Shown here: positions 24,290 to 33,802 of the stretch, piece after piece
Numbering within the stretch: position 1 is the stretch's first letter
Layout: every line of letters starts with the position of its first letter
Assembly (NCBI GenBank): GCA_021325385.1
Contig: JAJPHH010000202.1
Span: 129,023 to 162,998 of the forward strand
Source of the DNA: Alphaproteobacteria bacterium
GTDB taxonomy: Bacteria; Pseudomonadota; Alphaproteobacteria; Rhizobiales; Beijerinckiaceae
Direction of reading: 5' to 3'
DNA length: 33,976 nt
Made by a program: the position numbers and the translations under genes
Notes under the pieces: model-generated
What the model was told of the DNA's origin: nothing
The model's database searches: none
Seen by the model: the letters and a program-made list of their open reading frames with translations, nothing else

Positions 24290-25020
24290 GCCTGCTCGAA
24301 GTCAGGGACGTATACAAAAGCTTCGGCTCGATCGAGGCGCTGCGCGGCGTGACCTTTTCGGTCGAGGCGGGCAGCGCGACCGCCCTGGTCGGCGACAACG
24401 GCGCCGGCAAATCGACATTGATGAAGACCATTACCGGCGTCCATCGGCCCGACCGCGGCTCGATCCTCTTCGACGGCGCCAGGATCGACGAGCTCGACCC
24501 GCGCGGCATCCGGGAGCGCGGCATTGAAATGATCTACCAAGACCTGGCGCTCGCCAAGATGCGCGACGTCGCCGCCAACATCTTTCTTGGCCGAGAAATC
24601 ACCCGAAACGTGCTCGGGCTCAAGCTCATCGATCATAAACGAATGGAGAGCGAAGCGGAGAAGATGATCGAGAAGCTGGGGGCGCGGGTCAAATCGGTCA
24701 AGCAGATCGCCGGCCAGCTCTCGGGCGGCCAGCAGCAATCGGTGGCGATCGCGCGGGCGCTGACCTTCAATCCGAAGCTCGTCATCATGGATGAGCCGAC
24801 CGCGGCGCTGGCGGTGCGAGAAATCGAGCATGTGCTCGATCTCATCCGCACCTTGAAGAGCCACGGCATCGCGGTGATCCTGATCAGCCACCGCCTGACC
24901 GACGTGTTCGCGGTCTGCGACCGCATCGTCGTGCTGCGCCAGGGCGCGGTCATCGCCGACGATCCGACCGACAAGACCAGCATGAACGCGGTCGTCAGTC
25001 ACATTGTCGGCGCAGCCTAG
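24286..25020 (+). CDS. Sugar ABC importer ATPase, single domain
   Basis: The 244-residue ATPase has Walker [11 protein letters not shown]-loop [20 protein letters not shown], signature [15 protein letters not shown], Walker [13 protein letters not shown] and the switch His in ILISHRL. Ribose-type systems usually have a double-domain ATPase (RbsA, about 500 residues); this one has a single domain, so it presumably works as a dimer. It is the last gene of the operon. The flippase gene converges from the other strand 51 bp later. Confidence 0.94.
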   Translation: MSLLEVRDVYKSFGSIEALRGVTFSVEAGSATALVGDNGAGKSTLMKTITGVHRPDRGSILFDGARIDELDPRGIRERGIEMIYQDLALAKMRDVAANIFLGREITRNVLGLKLIDHKRMESEAEKMIEKLGARVKSVKQIAGQLSGGQQQSVAIARALTFNPKLVIMDEPTAALAVREIEHVLDLIRTLKSHGIAVILISHRLTDVFAVCDRIVVLRQGAVIADDPTDKTSMNAVVSHIVGAA

Positions 25021-25071
25021 CGCCCCCGGGCGAGGTGGAAGGCTCCAATCTCATCCCTGCACCCGGCCGCT

Positions 25072-26535
25072 CTACCTGGCTCGTCCGGTCGAGCTCCGCG
25101 GCTGGCCGTGGCGGCGCGTTCTCCGCGCCTCCATCACCGCGCCAATTCGCGCTCGCGCTTTCGCCACGTCGAGCAGGTACGCGAGAGCGGCATAGGACGC
25201 GACGCCGACGCCGACTTGCATCGCCATCGTCAGCGCGCCGGGCGCGCGAGCGCGCAAGGGCAGGACGATGAGAGCCATGACGCCGGCGGCGAGCGCGACC
25301 GCGCCGAAATCGCGCCGGCGCGGCCAATGGGGGCGCGTTGCGGCGGCAAAGGCAATTCCGGTCGCGAGCCCGACGATTTGGGCGCCGCTTTGCGCCAAGG
25401 CCAGCGAAAACCCGTCGGCGCCATGCGGAAAGAGCAAAATGAACAGCGCATTCGCCGCGCAGGCCGCAAGCCCGACGATGATCATCGGCGTCGGCCGCTT
25501 GGCGATCTGGAAGATCGGCGAAATCGTATATTGCAGCGTCACGTAAGCGGCGAGGCCGGGCAGCATGGCGGTCAGATAGCGCGCGAAGGGTCCGCGAAAG
25601 GCTTCCGGAACGATCAGCGCTTCGAAGCTCGGCAGGACGAGCCAAAGGCCGATCGCCGTCGGCAGGATGATCGCCAGCACCGTCGTCATATTTTCAGCGA
25701 GTTGGGCGCGGGCGCGGGCCGGACCATGGGTCTCGTCGGCGCGCACGGCCAGTTGAAACAGAAGCACGTCCAATGCCGAGGCGATCGCCGCGAGCACCCG
25801 CAGGCCGAGGTCGTTGGCGAGCGAAAACTGGCCCGCCTCGCCGAAGCCGAACAGGCCGCCGACAAGCGCGCGATTGGCGAGCGGCATGGCCTGAAACAGA
25901 ATCCCCGACGTCACGAAAGGCAGTCCATAGGCCATGAAGCTCTTGGCCAAGCTCCAGCGTCCGACGCCGTGTCCGGCGCCGCGATCGATGAGCGGCCGGC
26001 CGGCCCCGACCAGCGCGCCGGCGACGCTGAGCGTCACGCCGGCCAAAGCGAGCGCCGCGGATTGGAACAGCCAGGCGCCGCCGACCGTAAGCAGCAGGCC
26101 GAGCAGGTTCTTGGCGACGATGATCGCGATATAGGTCCGGTCGAGAAAGCGGGCGCGGGCGAGCGCGGTCGAATAGTCATAGAGCCCGCTGGCGACGCCC
26201 GTCGCCGCCGCCATGGCGATCAGGCCGGTCGACAGCGGCAGCTTGACGCCGGAAAAGGCGATCGCCAGCACGATCAGGCTGATGAGGAAGGCGAGGACCG
26301 CGACGCAATCGTCGAGCGTCGCGCGCACTTCCGGCCGCTCCAGCCGGGCGCGCTCGGAATAGAAGCGGATGGCCGAAAGCCGGATCCAGTCGAACCCGGC
26401 GGAATTGACGATCGCCGCAGCGGCGAAGCAGATCGCGAACCGGCCATATTCGGTCGGGCCAAGAAATTTGGCGACGAGCAGGCCGACCAGGAAATTGACC
26501 AGCGCGTTCGCGGCGAATGCAATCCCGACGATCAT
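25072..26535 (-). CDS. Oligosaccharide flippase-like membrane protein (Wzx/MOP type)
   Basis: The 487-residue protein has about 12-14 hydrophobic helices and begins with AANALVNFLVGLLVAKFLGPTEYGRFAICFA, the pattern of polysaccharide-type MOP exporters that flip lipid-linked sugars across the inner membrane. The C-terminal tail is basic (EARRTRRHGQPRSSTGRAR) and cytoplasmic. No glycosyltransferases or O-antigen genes adjoin, so its cargo is unknown. It is a single gene converging with the sugar importer operon. Confidence 0.85.
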   Translation of the reverse strand: MIVGIAFAANALVNFLVGLLVAKFLGPTEYGRFAICFAAAAIVNSAGFDWIRLSAIRFYSERARLERPEVRATLDDCVAVLAFLISLIVLAIAFSGVKLPLSTGLIAMAAATGVASGLYDYSTALARARFLDRTYIAIIVAKNLLGLLLTVGGAWLFQSAALALAGVTLSVAGALVGAGRPLIDRGAGHGVGRWSLAKSFMAYGLPFVTSGILFQAMPLANRALVGGLFGFGEAGQFSLANDLGLRVLAAIASALDVLLFQLAVRADETHGPARARAQLAENMTTVLAIILPTAIGLWLVLPSFEALIVPEAFRGPFARYLTAMLPGLAAYVTLQYTISPIFQIAKRPTPMIIVGLAACAANALFILLFPHGADGFSLALAQSGAQIVGLATGIAFAAATRPHWPRRRDFGAVALAAGVMALIVLPLRARAPGALTMAMQVGVGVASYAALAYLLDVAKARARIGAVMEARRTRRHGQPRSSTGRAR

Positions 26536-26692
26536 GAATCCCGGCCTATGGCGGCGAAGTCGCCGGCCCGGCGGCGCGCCGAGCGCCCATAGCTAGCCGA
26601 GGGGCGATAAGAAAGTCTTGATAGCGCTCGAGGTCGGACGGCGCGCAGGGCGAGCAAGCCTGATCGGCGCCCGCAGAAATCATCGAGCATCC

Positions 26693-26744
26693 GTCATCGC
26701 GGGCGAACGATCGATTGCTTCGTCGCCTCGCTCCTCGCAAAGAC
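26693..26744. repeat. REP-like element of the GTCATTGCGAG...AAGCAAT type
   Basis: On the minus strand it reads GTCTTTGCGAGGAGCGAGGC followed by GACGAAGCAATC, and the plus strand has the matching GTCATCGCGGGCGA end. This is a widespread intergenic palindrome in alphaproteobacteria. It sits between the flippase start and the PLP enzyme stop. Confidence 0.65.
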
Positions 26745-26767
26745 GCCGTCGCCTAAAGGAGTTTGGA

Positions 26768-27826
26768 TCAATCGACGCGGCCGCGGGCGGCGACGGGAAT
26801 TGTCTCCACCGCTCTGTCGCCCGAGACCAACGTCACCTTGTCGAAGAGATTGGAGACGACGCAGGCGTGATTGGGCACGATCCGCAGCCGGTCGCCGATC
26901 GCCGGCTTTTGCTTGCATGCAGAGAGGTCGATCACGCCGTGTTCTTCGCTCAGCGAGCGGATCACGGCGTCGGGATAGCCGAGCACCAGGCCGAAACCGT
27001 CAAGGCCGAGCGTGTCGCTGGTCAGCGCCTTTGATCCGGCGTCGATCACCGCCCGGTTTTCAGTCGGCCGGCTGACCACGGTGGCGAGCACGGTCAACGC
27101 GCAATCATCGAGCGCCCCCGCCCCTTTCGCGACCTGGTAGCGATCCAGATAGATGTACGTGCCGGGTCGATGCTCGGTGGCGACGGCGACCTCCGCGGCG
27201 CGCTCCATATCGGGCGTGCCGCCATTGGAGACGACGCGGGGCGGCAGGCCTTCGCGCTTCAAGAGAGCGACGGCGGCGGCGAGCCAGGCGGCGTTGGCCT
27301 CGACTTCGCCTATGGCTGGGTACGTCATCAGCCCGGCGAAAACCAGGCCCGGCGCAGCATAGACGGCCCGGGCCAGCGCCAACGCCTCCTGCGGCGTCTG
27401 CACGCCGCAGCGGCCCATGCCGGTATCGCATTCGACCAGAACCGGCAGCGGCCGCGCCGCGTCGGCGAAAGCGCCGGAGAGGCCGTCGATCGTGGTCTTG
27501 CTGTCCGCGCTCACAGAGATGCGCACGCGATCGGCGAGCGCGCGCAAGCGCGCGAGTTTTCGCTCGCCGAGAATGTTGTAGGGCAGAAAGATGTCCTCGA
27601 CGCCGGAATCGGCTATGACTTCGGCCTCGCCGAGCTTCTGGCAGGTGACGCCGACGGCGCCGAGTTCGATCTGGCGCAGCGCGAAGCGGGGCAGTTTGTG
27701 AGTCTTGATATGCGGACGCAGCTTGAGGCCATGCGCATCGGCGTAGTCTTGCGCGCGCTTGAGGTTGGCCTCGACGCGATCGAGGTCGATGAGAACGCAA
27801 GGCGTGTCGAGACTGTCGAGGCTCAT
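26768..27826 (-). CDS. PLP enzyme of the D-threonine aldolase / D-serine dehydratase (DSD1) family
   Basis: The 352-residue protein has an alanine-racemase-like TIM barrel at the N-terminus and a metal-containing C-terminal domain. The PLP-binding lysine is in LRPHIKTHK (about residue 41). ECDTGMGRCGV, SNGGTPD and PGTYIYLDRYQ are family blocks. The metal ligands are probably H320 and C322 in PNHACVVSNL. Known members cleave D-threonine or D-threo-phenylserine, or dehydrate D-serine or hydroxyaspartate. MSLDSLDTPCVLIDLD is the natural start; the longer frame lies in the RpiR gene. It is last in the SDR-ATPase-RpiR operon, one base after the RpiR stop. Confidence 0.9.
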   Translation of the reverse strand: MSLDSLDTPCVLIDLDRVEANLKRAQDYADAHGLKLRPHIKTHKLPRFALRQIELGAVGVTCQKLGEAEVIADSGVEDIFLPYNILGERKLARLRALADRVRISVSADSKTTIDGLSGAFADAARPLPVLVECDTGMGRCGVQTPQEALALARAVYAAPGLVFAGLMTYPAIGEVEANAAWLAAAVALLKREGLPPRVVSNGGTPDMERAAEVAVATEHRPGTYIYLDRYQVAKGAGALDDCALTVLATVVSRPTENRAVIDAGSKALTSDTLGLDGFGLVLGYPDAVIRSLSEEHGVIDLSACKQKPAIGDRLRIVPNHACVVSNLFDKVTLVSGDRAVETIPVAARGRVD

Positions 27827-27827
27827 C

Positions 27828-28709
27828 TCAATCTCCAAGCGGCAATCGGTCGGCGTCGCTTTTGCCCAACGCCTGATGATGCTTGATGCGGCGCATGCGC
27901 TCCAGCGCCGATGCGCCGATCCGCTCCGCAACCGACATGGCGAGCATGTCGGTCAAGGCGAGGAGCGCGTAACGCGCGGGCGAGGGACGGAAGACATCCG
28001 TCCCCTCGTCGATGCGGAAGGGAAAGACGAGCGAGGCGGCGGCGGCGAGCGGCGAGCGCGGCGCGGTGAAGGCGATGGCCTCGGCGCCGTAGAGCCGCGC
28101 CGTCGCGACCGCGTCGACGACCGAACGGATTTCGCCCGAAACGGAATAAGCGACGATGATGACGCCCGGCTCGGCCGCAGCGGCCGTCATCTGCTGAATC
28201 TCGCCGTCGATATGCGACGAGGCGAGCACGCCGAGGCGGAACAGCCGGTTCTCGAGCTCGATGGCGGCAAGCGACGAGGCGCCGCCCGAACCATAGGCGC
28301 GCACCATCCGCGCGCCGACGACGAGATCGGCGGCGCGGCTGAGGTCGGCCGCGTCGATCGCGCCGCATACCGCCTCGATCGCGCCATGCGCCCCGGCGGC
28401 GATGAGCTGCGGCGCGCCGCCTTCGCGGCCGGCCGGCTTGATATAGCGTCCGGTCGTCGCCACGGCTTGCGCCAGGCGCAGTTTGAACTCGCGCAGGCCC
28501 GAACAGCCGAGCGCACGGCAAAAGCGCGTCACCGTCGGTTCGCTGACTTCGGCCCGGGCAGCGAGGCGGTCGATTGCGGCATGGGTGGCGAAATCCGGAT
28601 CGGCCAGGATTTCGGCGGCGAGACGCTGATCCGAGCGGCTGCCGGAGGCGGCGATTTCGCGCAGGCGCGCGACGACGTCGAGCGGCGGGCGCTGCAGCGT
28701 CGCGATCAT
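27828..28709 (-). CDS. RpiR/MurR-family transcriptional regulator with SIS domain
   Basis: This 293-residue regulator has an N-terminal RpiR helix-turn-helix (about 15-80; SEPTVTRFCRALGCSGLREF) and a C-terminal SIS (sugar isomerase) domain (about 120-250; YGSGGASSLAAIELENRL, VIIVAYSVSGEIRSVVDAV) that senses a phosphosugar or similar ligand. It overlaps the UgpC stop by 4 bp and is followed by the PLP enzyme one base later. It is the only regulator in the divergent transport cluster and so probably controls both arms. The usual signal would be a catabolic intermediate. Confidence 0.93.
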   Translation of the reverse strand: MIATLQRPPLDVVARLREIAASGSRSDQRLAAEILADPDFATHAAIDRLAARAEVSEPTVTRFCRALGCSGLREFKLRLAQAVATTGRYIKPAGREGGAPQLIAAGAHGAIEAVCGAIDAADLSRAADLVVGARMVRAYGSGGASSLAAIELENRLFRLGVLASSHIDGEIQQMTAAAAEPGVIIVAYSVSGEIRSVVDAVATARLYGAEAIAFTAPRSPLAAAASLVFPFRIDEGTDVFRPSPARYALLALTDMLAMSVAERIGASALERMRRIKHHQALGKSDADRLPLGD

Positions 28710-29773
28710 AATCGCGCGCCCGTCTCTCGGTCGAAGACATGGACATGCGCCGGGTCCACGGCGAGGCGCAGAATATCGCCCGGCTCGGCCGCGACGCGCT
28801 CGCGAAACACGCAACGCGCTTCGGCGCCGTCGATCGCGCCGAAGAGCAGCGTCTCGGCGCCGGTCGGCTCGACGACCATGACTTTGAACGGGAAGCCTTC
28901 CCCCTCCGCGCATAGCCGATAATGCTCCGGCCGAATGCCGATTTCGACGCTCCGGCCGGAAGGAGCGGCAGTCTCGCCGACTGGCAAGACGAGCCCGGAT
29001 TTGGCGCGCAGCCGCGGCGGCCCATCGCCGCGCTCGATCACGCCGGGGATGAATGTCATGGCCGGCGAGCCGAGGAACCCGGCGACGAAGCGATTGCCGG
29101 GCCGGTCGTACAATTCGAGCGGGGCGCCGATCTGCTCGATCCGGCCGGCATTCATCACCACGATGCGATCCGCCATGGTCATGGCTTCGATCTGATCGTG
29201 GGTGACGTAGATCGTCGTCGTCTTCACCGCCTGATGCAGCGCCTTGATCTCGGTGCGCATCTGCACGCGCAGTTTCGCGTCGAGATTGGAGAGCGGCTCG
29301 TCGAACAGGAAAAGATCGGGCTCGCGCACCAGCGCCCGGCCCATGGCGACGCGCTGCCGCTGGCCGCCGGAAAGCTGGCGGGGGAAACGATCGAGATAAT
29401 CGGAAAGGTTGAGCGTCGCCGCGGCTTTGCCCACTTTTCCGGCGATCGCCTCGCTGGGCTCGCGCCGAACGCGCGGGCCGAAGCCAACATTGCGGCGGAC
29501 ATTCATATGCGGGAACAGCGCATAGCTCTGGAACACCATCGCGATATTGCGCTTCTGCGGCGGCAATGTATTGGCTCGGCGGCCGCCGATCCACATTTCG
29601 CCGGAAGAAATGTCGTCCAGCCCGGCGATCATGCGTAGAAGCGTGGACTTGCCGCAGCCGGACGGGCCGACCAAGACGACGAATTCGCCGTCTGCGACAT
29701 CGAGATCGACGCCATGCAGCACCCGCGCCGGCCCGTACGCTTTCACCAGCCGCTTGATCGCGAGCGAGGCCAT
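28706..29773 (-). CDS. UgpC/MalK-type ABC transporter ATPase
   Basis: The 355-residue ATPase has Walker [10 protein letters not shown] (36-44), Q-loop [11 protein letters not shown], signature [15 protein letters not shown], Walker [12 protein letters not shown] and switch His in YVTHDQ. The C-terminal 120 residues form the TOBE domain seen in sugar importers ([14 protein letters not shown]). It lies in the minus operon, while the binding protein and two permeases of the same class are in the divergent plus operon. Together they make one complete importer. It overlaps rpiR by 4 bp. The start at 29773 is one base after the SDR stop. Confidence 0.95.
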   Translation of the reverse strand: MASLAIKRLVKAYGPARVLHGVDLDVADGEFVVLVGPSGCGKSTLLRMIAGLDDISSGEMWIGGRRANTLPPQKRNIAMVFQSYALFPHMNVRRNVGFGPRVRREPSEAIAGKVGKAAATLNLSDYLDRFPRQLSGGQRQRVAMGRALVREPDLFLFDEPLSNLDAKLRVQMRTEIKALHQAVKTTTIYVTHDQIEAMTMADRIVVMNAGRIEQIGAPLELYDRPGNRFVAGFLGSPAMTFIPGVIERGDGPPRLRAKSGLVLPVGETAAPSGRSVEIGIRPEHYRLCAEGEGFPFKVMVVEPTGAETLLFGAIDGAEARCVFRERVAAEPGDILRLAVDPAHVHVFDRETGARL

Positions 29774-29774
29774 G

Positions 29775-30563
29775 TCATCCTCGGCCGAGAACATCGTTGA
29801 CGAAGCGCAGATTGCCGGCGGTGAGGCCGGCGTCGACCGCCAGCACGGCGCCGGTGATTCCGGATGCGCCGTCGGAAGCGAGGAACAACGCGGCTTTGGC
29901 GACCTCGTCAGGCGTCACCAGCCGGCCGAGGGGGTAATGCGGCAGGACGCGATCGAGGATATCCGGCGCCCTTTGCAGGCGATGGTCCCAGGCGGGCGTT
30001 CGTACCGAGCCTGGGCAAATCACATTGGCCCTGACGCCGGCCGCCCCCCGCTCGACCGCGATCGCCTTGGCGTAGGCGACAAGACCGGCCTTGGCCGCGG
30101 CGTAAGCCGGATTGCCGTAATGCGCGAGCGCGTTGACGGTCGCAATGAAGACGATCGCGCCGCCGCCCCGCCGCGCCATCGCCGCAAGCGCGGGAGAGAC
30201 GACGTTGTACGCGCCGGTGAGATTGATCGCGAGTTCGCGCTCCCAGACTGCGCCGTCGACCGCATCGAGGGTTTCGGCGCGCGTACGGCCGGCGTTGCTG
30301 ACGACGATGTCGGGCGCCGCGCCGGCCGCTTCGAGCCGGTTGATCGCCGCAGCCGCCGCCTCGCGGTCGGTCACGTCGAAGACGGCGCGGCGATCGAGCG
30401 CGACATTGTCGAGCAGGCTTTCCTCGCGATCGGCGCCGATCACGGTCGCGCCGGCGGCTTTGAACGTCCGAGCCAAAGCCTGGCCGATGCCGCCGCCGGC
30501 GCCGGTGATCAGCGCGCGGCGACCGTCGAGCCGGAAGGGTGAAGCCGCCTCGTCCCTCGCCAT
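29775..30563 (-). CDS. SDR-family oxidoreductase
   Basis: The 262-residue protein is a classical short-chain dehydrogenase, using NAD(P) to oxidise or reduce an alcohol. The cofactor motif is GAGGGIG (21-27), NAG is at 90-92, and YxxxK is Y154/K158 (PAYAAAKAG). The residue at the usual catalytic Ser position is Thr (T142, in IATVNALAHYG). The segment VICPGSVRTP is also conserved. The ATG at 30563 follows a GAGGAAG site. It is the first gene of the minus operon, facing the binding-protein gene across a 236-bp divergent region. Confidence 0.9.
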   Translation of the reverse strand: MARDEAASPFRLDGRRALITGAGGGIGQALARTFKAAGATVIGADREESLLDNVALDRRAVFDVTDREAAAAAINRLEAAGAAPDIVVSNAGRTRAETLDAVDGAVWERELAINLTGAYNVVSPALAAMARRGGGAIVFIATVNALAHYGNPAYAAAKAGLVAYAKAIAVERGAAGVRANVICPGSVRTPAWDHRLQRAPDILDRVLPHYPLGRLVTPDEVAKAALFLASDGASGITGAVLAVDAGLTAGNLRFVNDVLGRG

Positions 30564-30635
30564 GTGCTTCCTCGTTGCGCCGCTTGTTTCGCGGAGCGCT
30601 CGCCTCAGCAAAGCGGTCCAGATGAAAAAAAGCAA

Positions 30636-30690
30636 CACGAATTACGCCAGGAGCAAGACAAAAAATGCCCTTGCGCGAAATTAAATTACA
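30636..30690. promoter_or_regulatory. AT-rich candidate RpiR operator region
   Basis: In the divergent gap between the SDR and binding-protein genes, CGAAATTAAATTACA (30676-30690) is an imperfect inverted repeat like the TGTAATT-N-AATTACA sites of the RpiR-family regulator HexR. A shorter related CGAATTACG lies at 30638-30646. Both are good places for the cluster's RpiR protein to act, but the assignment is only from similarity and position. Confidence 0.4.
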
Positions 30691-30799
30691 TAGAACAGTG
30701 GAGCGCCACGCTTTCGGATCGCAAGGAGAGGCGATGTTGCGCCTGGGGGACAGGGCCGAGACGCGCCGGCGGCGGAAGCATTTTCATGGGAGCGAAACG

Positions 30800-32029
30800 A
30801 TGAAAGCGTTGAAGAAGGCCCTGCTTGTCGCGGGCGCGTGCCTGCTGTCGGCCAGCGCCGCCGAGGCGGGCACGGTGCGCGTGACGATCGCGGAATATTC
30901 CAAGGGCACCGGCCCCTATTTCGAGGACGCGGCGAAGGCCTTCGAGGCGGCCAATCCCGGCACCAAAATCCAGATCGAGGTCGTCCCCTGGGACAATCTG
31001 CAGCAGAAGCTGACGACGGACATCGCGGCTGGCGCCAACGCCGATCTCTCGATCATCGGCACGCGCTGGCTCCTCGATTACGTCAGCCAGGGCGTGGTCG
31101 CGCCGCTCGACTCGTACGTGACGCCGGATTTCAAGGCGCGGTTCATCCCCACCTTTCTCACGCCCTCGATCATGAACGGCCATGTCTATGGCCTGCCGAT
31201 CGCCGCCTCGGCCCGGGCGATGTACTACAATAACGACATCTTCAAGAAAGCCGGCTACGATTCTGCGCCGGCGACTTGGGCCGACTTCAAGACGGCGGCC
31301 GAGAAGATCAAGGCGACGGGCGGCGGCGTCTTTCCCTTCGGCATGCAGGGCAAGGAGATCGAGACGGACGTCTATTTCTATTACGCGATGTGGTCGTATG
31401 GCGGCGACATCGTCAAGGACGGGAAGTCCGGCCTCGACAGCCAGGCGGCGATCGAGGCGGCCAAGCTCTATAAGAGCTTCATCGACGGCGGTCTCACCGA
31501 GCCGGGCGTCACCTCCTACAATCGCGAGGACGTGCAGAATCTGTTCAAGCAGGGCAAGGTCGCGACCGTCATCACGGCGCCGTTCCTTTCCGGCCAGATC
31601 AAGAAAGAGGCGCCGAACCTCAATTACGCCGTCGCCCCGATTCCCGCCGGTCCGACCGGCGATCAAGGCACCTATGGCGTGACCGATTCGATCGTGCTCT
31701 TCGCCAATTCCAAGGTAAAGGACGAGGCGTGGAAGTTCCTCGACTTCCTCTTCACCACCGACCAGCGCACCAAGTTCGACAAGGTCGAAGGTTTCCTGCC
31801 GGTCAACGCCGAGGAAGCCAAGAATCCGATCTTCGCCGACGACCGCGATCTGAAAGTGTTCGCCTCTCTCCTGCCCAAGGCGCGTTTTGCGCCGGTCATC
31901 CCGGGCTGGGAGGACATCGCCCAGACGACCACCAACGCGCTGCAGAAAATCTATCTCGGTCAGGGCCAGATCGAGCCGACGCTGAAAGAGGCGGCGGCGA
32001 AGATCGACGAGACGCTGTCGAAGAAATAA
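30800..32029 (+). CDS. ABC importer solute-binding protein, family 1
   Basis: The 409-residue protein has a signal peptide ([23 protein letters not shown], cleaved before GTV) and the fold of maltose/trehalose-type binding proteins: [31 protein letters not shown] is split over about residues 46-76, [23 protein letters not shown] lies in the middle, and the C-terminal half has [16 protein letters not shown] 30800 has GGGAG upstream. The 45 residues preceding it in the longer frame are discarded. Two permease genes follow, and the ATPase is across the divergent promoter. Confidence 0.93.
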   Translation: MKALKKALLVAGACLLSASAAEAGTVRVTIAEYSKGTGPYFEDAAKAFEAANPGTKIQIEVVPWDNLQQKLTTDIAAGANADLSIIGTRWLLDYVSQGVVAPLDSYVTPDFKARFIPTFLTPSIMNGHVYGLPIAASARAMYYNNDIFKKAGYDSAPATWADFKTAAEKIKATGGGVFPFGMQGKEIETDVYFYYAMWSYGGDIVKDGKSGLDSQAAIEAAKLYKSFIDGGLTEPGVTSYNREDVQNLFKQGKVATVITAPFLSGQIKKEAPNLNYAVAPIPAGPTGDQGTYGVTDSIVLFANSKVKDEAWKFLDFLFTTDQRTKFDKVEGFLPVNAEEAKNPIFADDRDLKVFASLLPKARFAPVIPGWEDIAQTTTNALQKIYLGQGQIEPTLKEAAAKIDETLSKK

Positions 32030-32088
32030 GCGTCGATCAATTCGCGCCGCCGTTCGCCCCGGCGAGCGGCGGCGCGCTCCGATGCGCC

Positions 32089-32961
32089 GTGACTCGCGCC
32101 TTCACGCCTTACATCCTGATCCTGCCGAGCTTCCTGCTCGCGGCGGCGATCGTGCTGTGGCCCGTCGAGGAGATCGTCTCGCTCGCGACGCACGATGTCA
32201 ATCGCTTCGGCATGCTGCGCGACTTTGTCGGGCTCGCCAATTTTCGCTCGCTGCTCGCCGATCCGGATTTCTGGACTTCGCTGTGGCGCACGCTGATCTG
32301 GACCGCCGGCGTGGTGCTCGGCACGCTGATCGTCTCGATGCCGATCGCGCTGATTTTGAACGAGGACTTCTATGGCCGCGGCTTGGCCCGCATCCTCATC
32401 ATGCTGCCTTGGGCGGTCTCGCTAGCGATGACGGCTGTCGTCTGGCGGTGGGCGCTGAACGGCGAGAGCGGCATGCTCAATTCGGCTTTGCGCGACCTCG
32501 GCCTGATGGACCACAATATCCAATGGCTGGCGCAAGCCTCGACCGCCTTTCCGATGCAAATCCTGATCGGCGTCCTCGTCTCGATTCCGTTCACGGTCAC
32601 GATCTTCCTCGGCGGGTTGTCGTCCGTGCCGGACGACCTCTACGACGCCGCCGCAATCGAAGGGGCCGGCCGATGGGACCAGTTCCGGCTGATCACCTTC
32701 CCGTTGCTCAGACCGTTCATCAATATCGCTTTCGTGCTGAATACGATCTATGTGTTCAACTCGTTCCCGATCATCTGGGCGACGACCCAAGGCGGCCCGG
32801 CCAATTCGACCGACATCCTGGTGACGTACCTCTATAAGCTCGGTTTTCGCGTCGGGCGTCTCGGCGACGCCGCGGCGGTGTCTTTGATCATGTTCGCGAT
32901 CCTGCTCGCTTTCACCATACTTTACGTGCGGCTCGCGATGCGCGAGGAGGCCGCGGCATGA
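32089..32961 (+). CDS. ABC importer permease 1 (MalF type)
   Basis: The 290-residue inner-membrane protein has six hydrophobic helices and the EAA loop [25 protein letters not shown], which docks on the ATPase. The GTG at 32089 is the only sensible start in the frame; the ribosome site is weak, and the binding-protein gene ends 59 bp upstream. Its stop overlaps the second permease start by 4 bp (ATGA). Confidence 0.93.
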   Translation: MTRAFTPYILILPSFLLAAAIVLWPVEEIVSLATHDVNRFGMLRDFVGLANFRSLLADPDFWTSLWRTLIWTAGVVLGTLIVSMPIALILNEDFYGRGLARILIMLPWAVSLAMTAVVWRWALNGESGMLNSALRDLGLMDHNIQWLAQASTAFPMQILIGVLVSIPFTVTIFLGGLSSVPDDLYDAAAIEGAGRWDQFRLITFPLLRPFINIAFVLNTIYVFNSFPIIWATTQGGPANSTDILVTYLYKLGFRVGRLGDAAAVSLIMFAILLAFTILYVRLAMREEAAA

Positions 32962-33785
32962 ACCGCCGGAAGTTGCTTCGTTCGCTCCTGTTATGGGCGC
33001 TGCTCTCGCCGATTGTCGTTGCGATCTTGTTCCCCTATGCGGTGATGATCATCACCGCCTTCAAGGCCCCGACCGAGGTCCACAATCCGACCTGGTGGCC
33101 AAGCGAATGGCGCTGGCGCAACTTTCCGGAAATGTGGCAGACGTCCGGCTTCGCGCCGGCTTTGGCCAATTCGCTGTACGTTTCAGGGATGACGACGCTC
33201 GGCGCGGTCATCGTTTCGATCCCCGCCGCTTATGCGCTCAGCCGTTTCCGTTTCCTCGGCCGCGGCGCCTTCAGCCAATTCCTGCTCGTCTCGCAGATGC
33301 TGTCGCCGATCGTGCTGGTGATCGGTCTTTTTCGCCTGGTCGCCAATCTCGGCATGATCGACAATTTGAGCACGCTGGTCGTGATCTACGCCGCCTTCAA
33401 CATCGCCTTCTGCGTTTGGATGCTGCAGAGCTACTTTTCGACGATTTCGCGCGATCTCGAAGAGGCGGCCTGGCTCGAAGGCGCGGGGCGATTTCGGACG
33501 CTCGTCGTTGTATTTTTGCCGCTCGCCGCCCCGGCGATCGCGGTGACGGCGATCTTCGCCTTCATCGGCGCCTGGAACGAATTCGTCATCGCCCTGACCA
33601 TGCTGCGACGCGAGGAGAATTACACGCTGCCGATCCGCGTCTTCTCGCTGGTCGCAGGCCGCTACACCGTCGACTGGCAGTATGTGATGGCCGCTGCTTT
33701 CGCCGCTTCGGTTCCGGTCGCCGCGCTGTTCGCCTGGCTGCAGCGCTATCTCGTGCGAGGCCTGGCGCTCGGGGCCGTCAAGTGA
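32958..33785 (+). CDS. ABC importer permease 2 (MalG type)
   Basis: The 275-residue inner-membrane protein has six helices and the EAA motif [21 protein letters not shown] near residues 170-190, plus a typical C-terminal end ([13 protein letters not shown]). It forms the heterodimeric channel with permease 1 and overlaps it by 4 bp. The RidA gene begins 17 bp after its stop. Confidence 0.94.
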   Translation: MNRRKLLRSLLLWALLSPIVVAILFPYAVMIITAFKAPTEVHNPTWWPSEWRWRNFPEMWQTSGFAPALANSLYVSGMTTLGAVIVSIPAAYALSRFRFLGRGAFSQFLLVSQMLSPIVLVIGLFRLVANLGMIDNLSTLVVIYAAFNIAFCVWMLQSYFSTISRDLEEAAWLEGAGRFRTLVVVFLPLAAPAIAVTAIFAFIGAWNEFVIALTMLRREENYTLPIRVFSLVAGRYTVDWQYVMAAAFAASVPVAALFAWLQRYLVRGLALGAVK

Positions 33786-33802
33786 ATGGGGGATGGAAGA
33801 CC

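Noticed and set aside
25108..26592. Plus-strand open frame of 494 codons
   Set aside because: It is antisense to the flippase gene, whose membrane segments and start are convincing. The antisense peptide is charged and repetitive, typical of GC-rich shadow frames.
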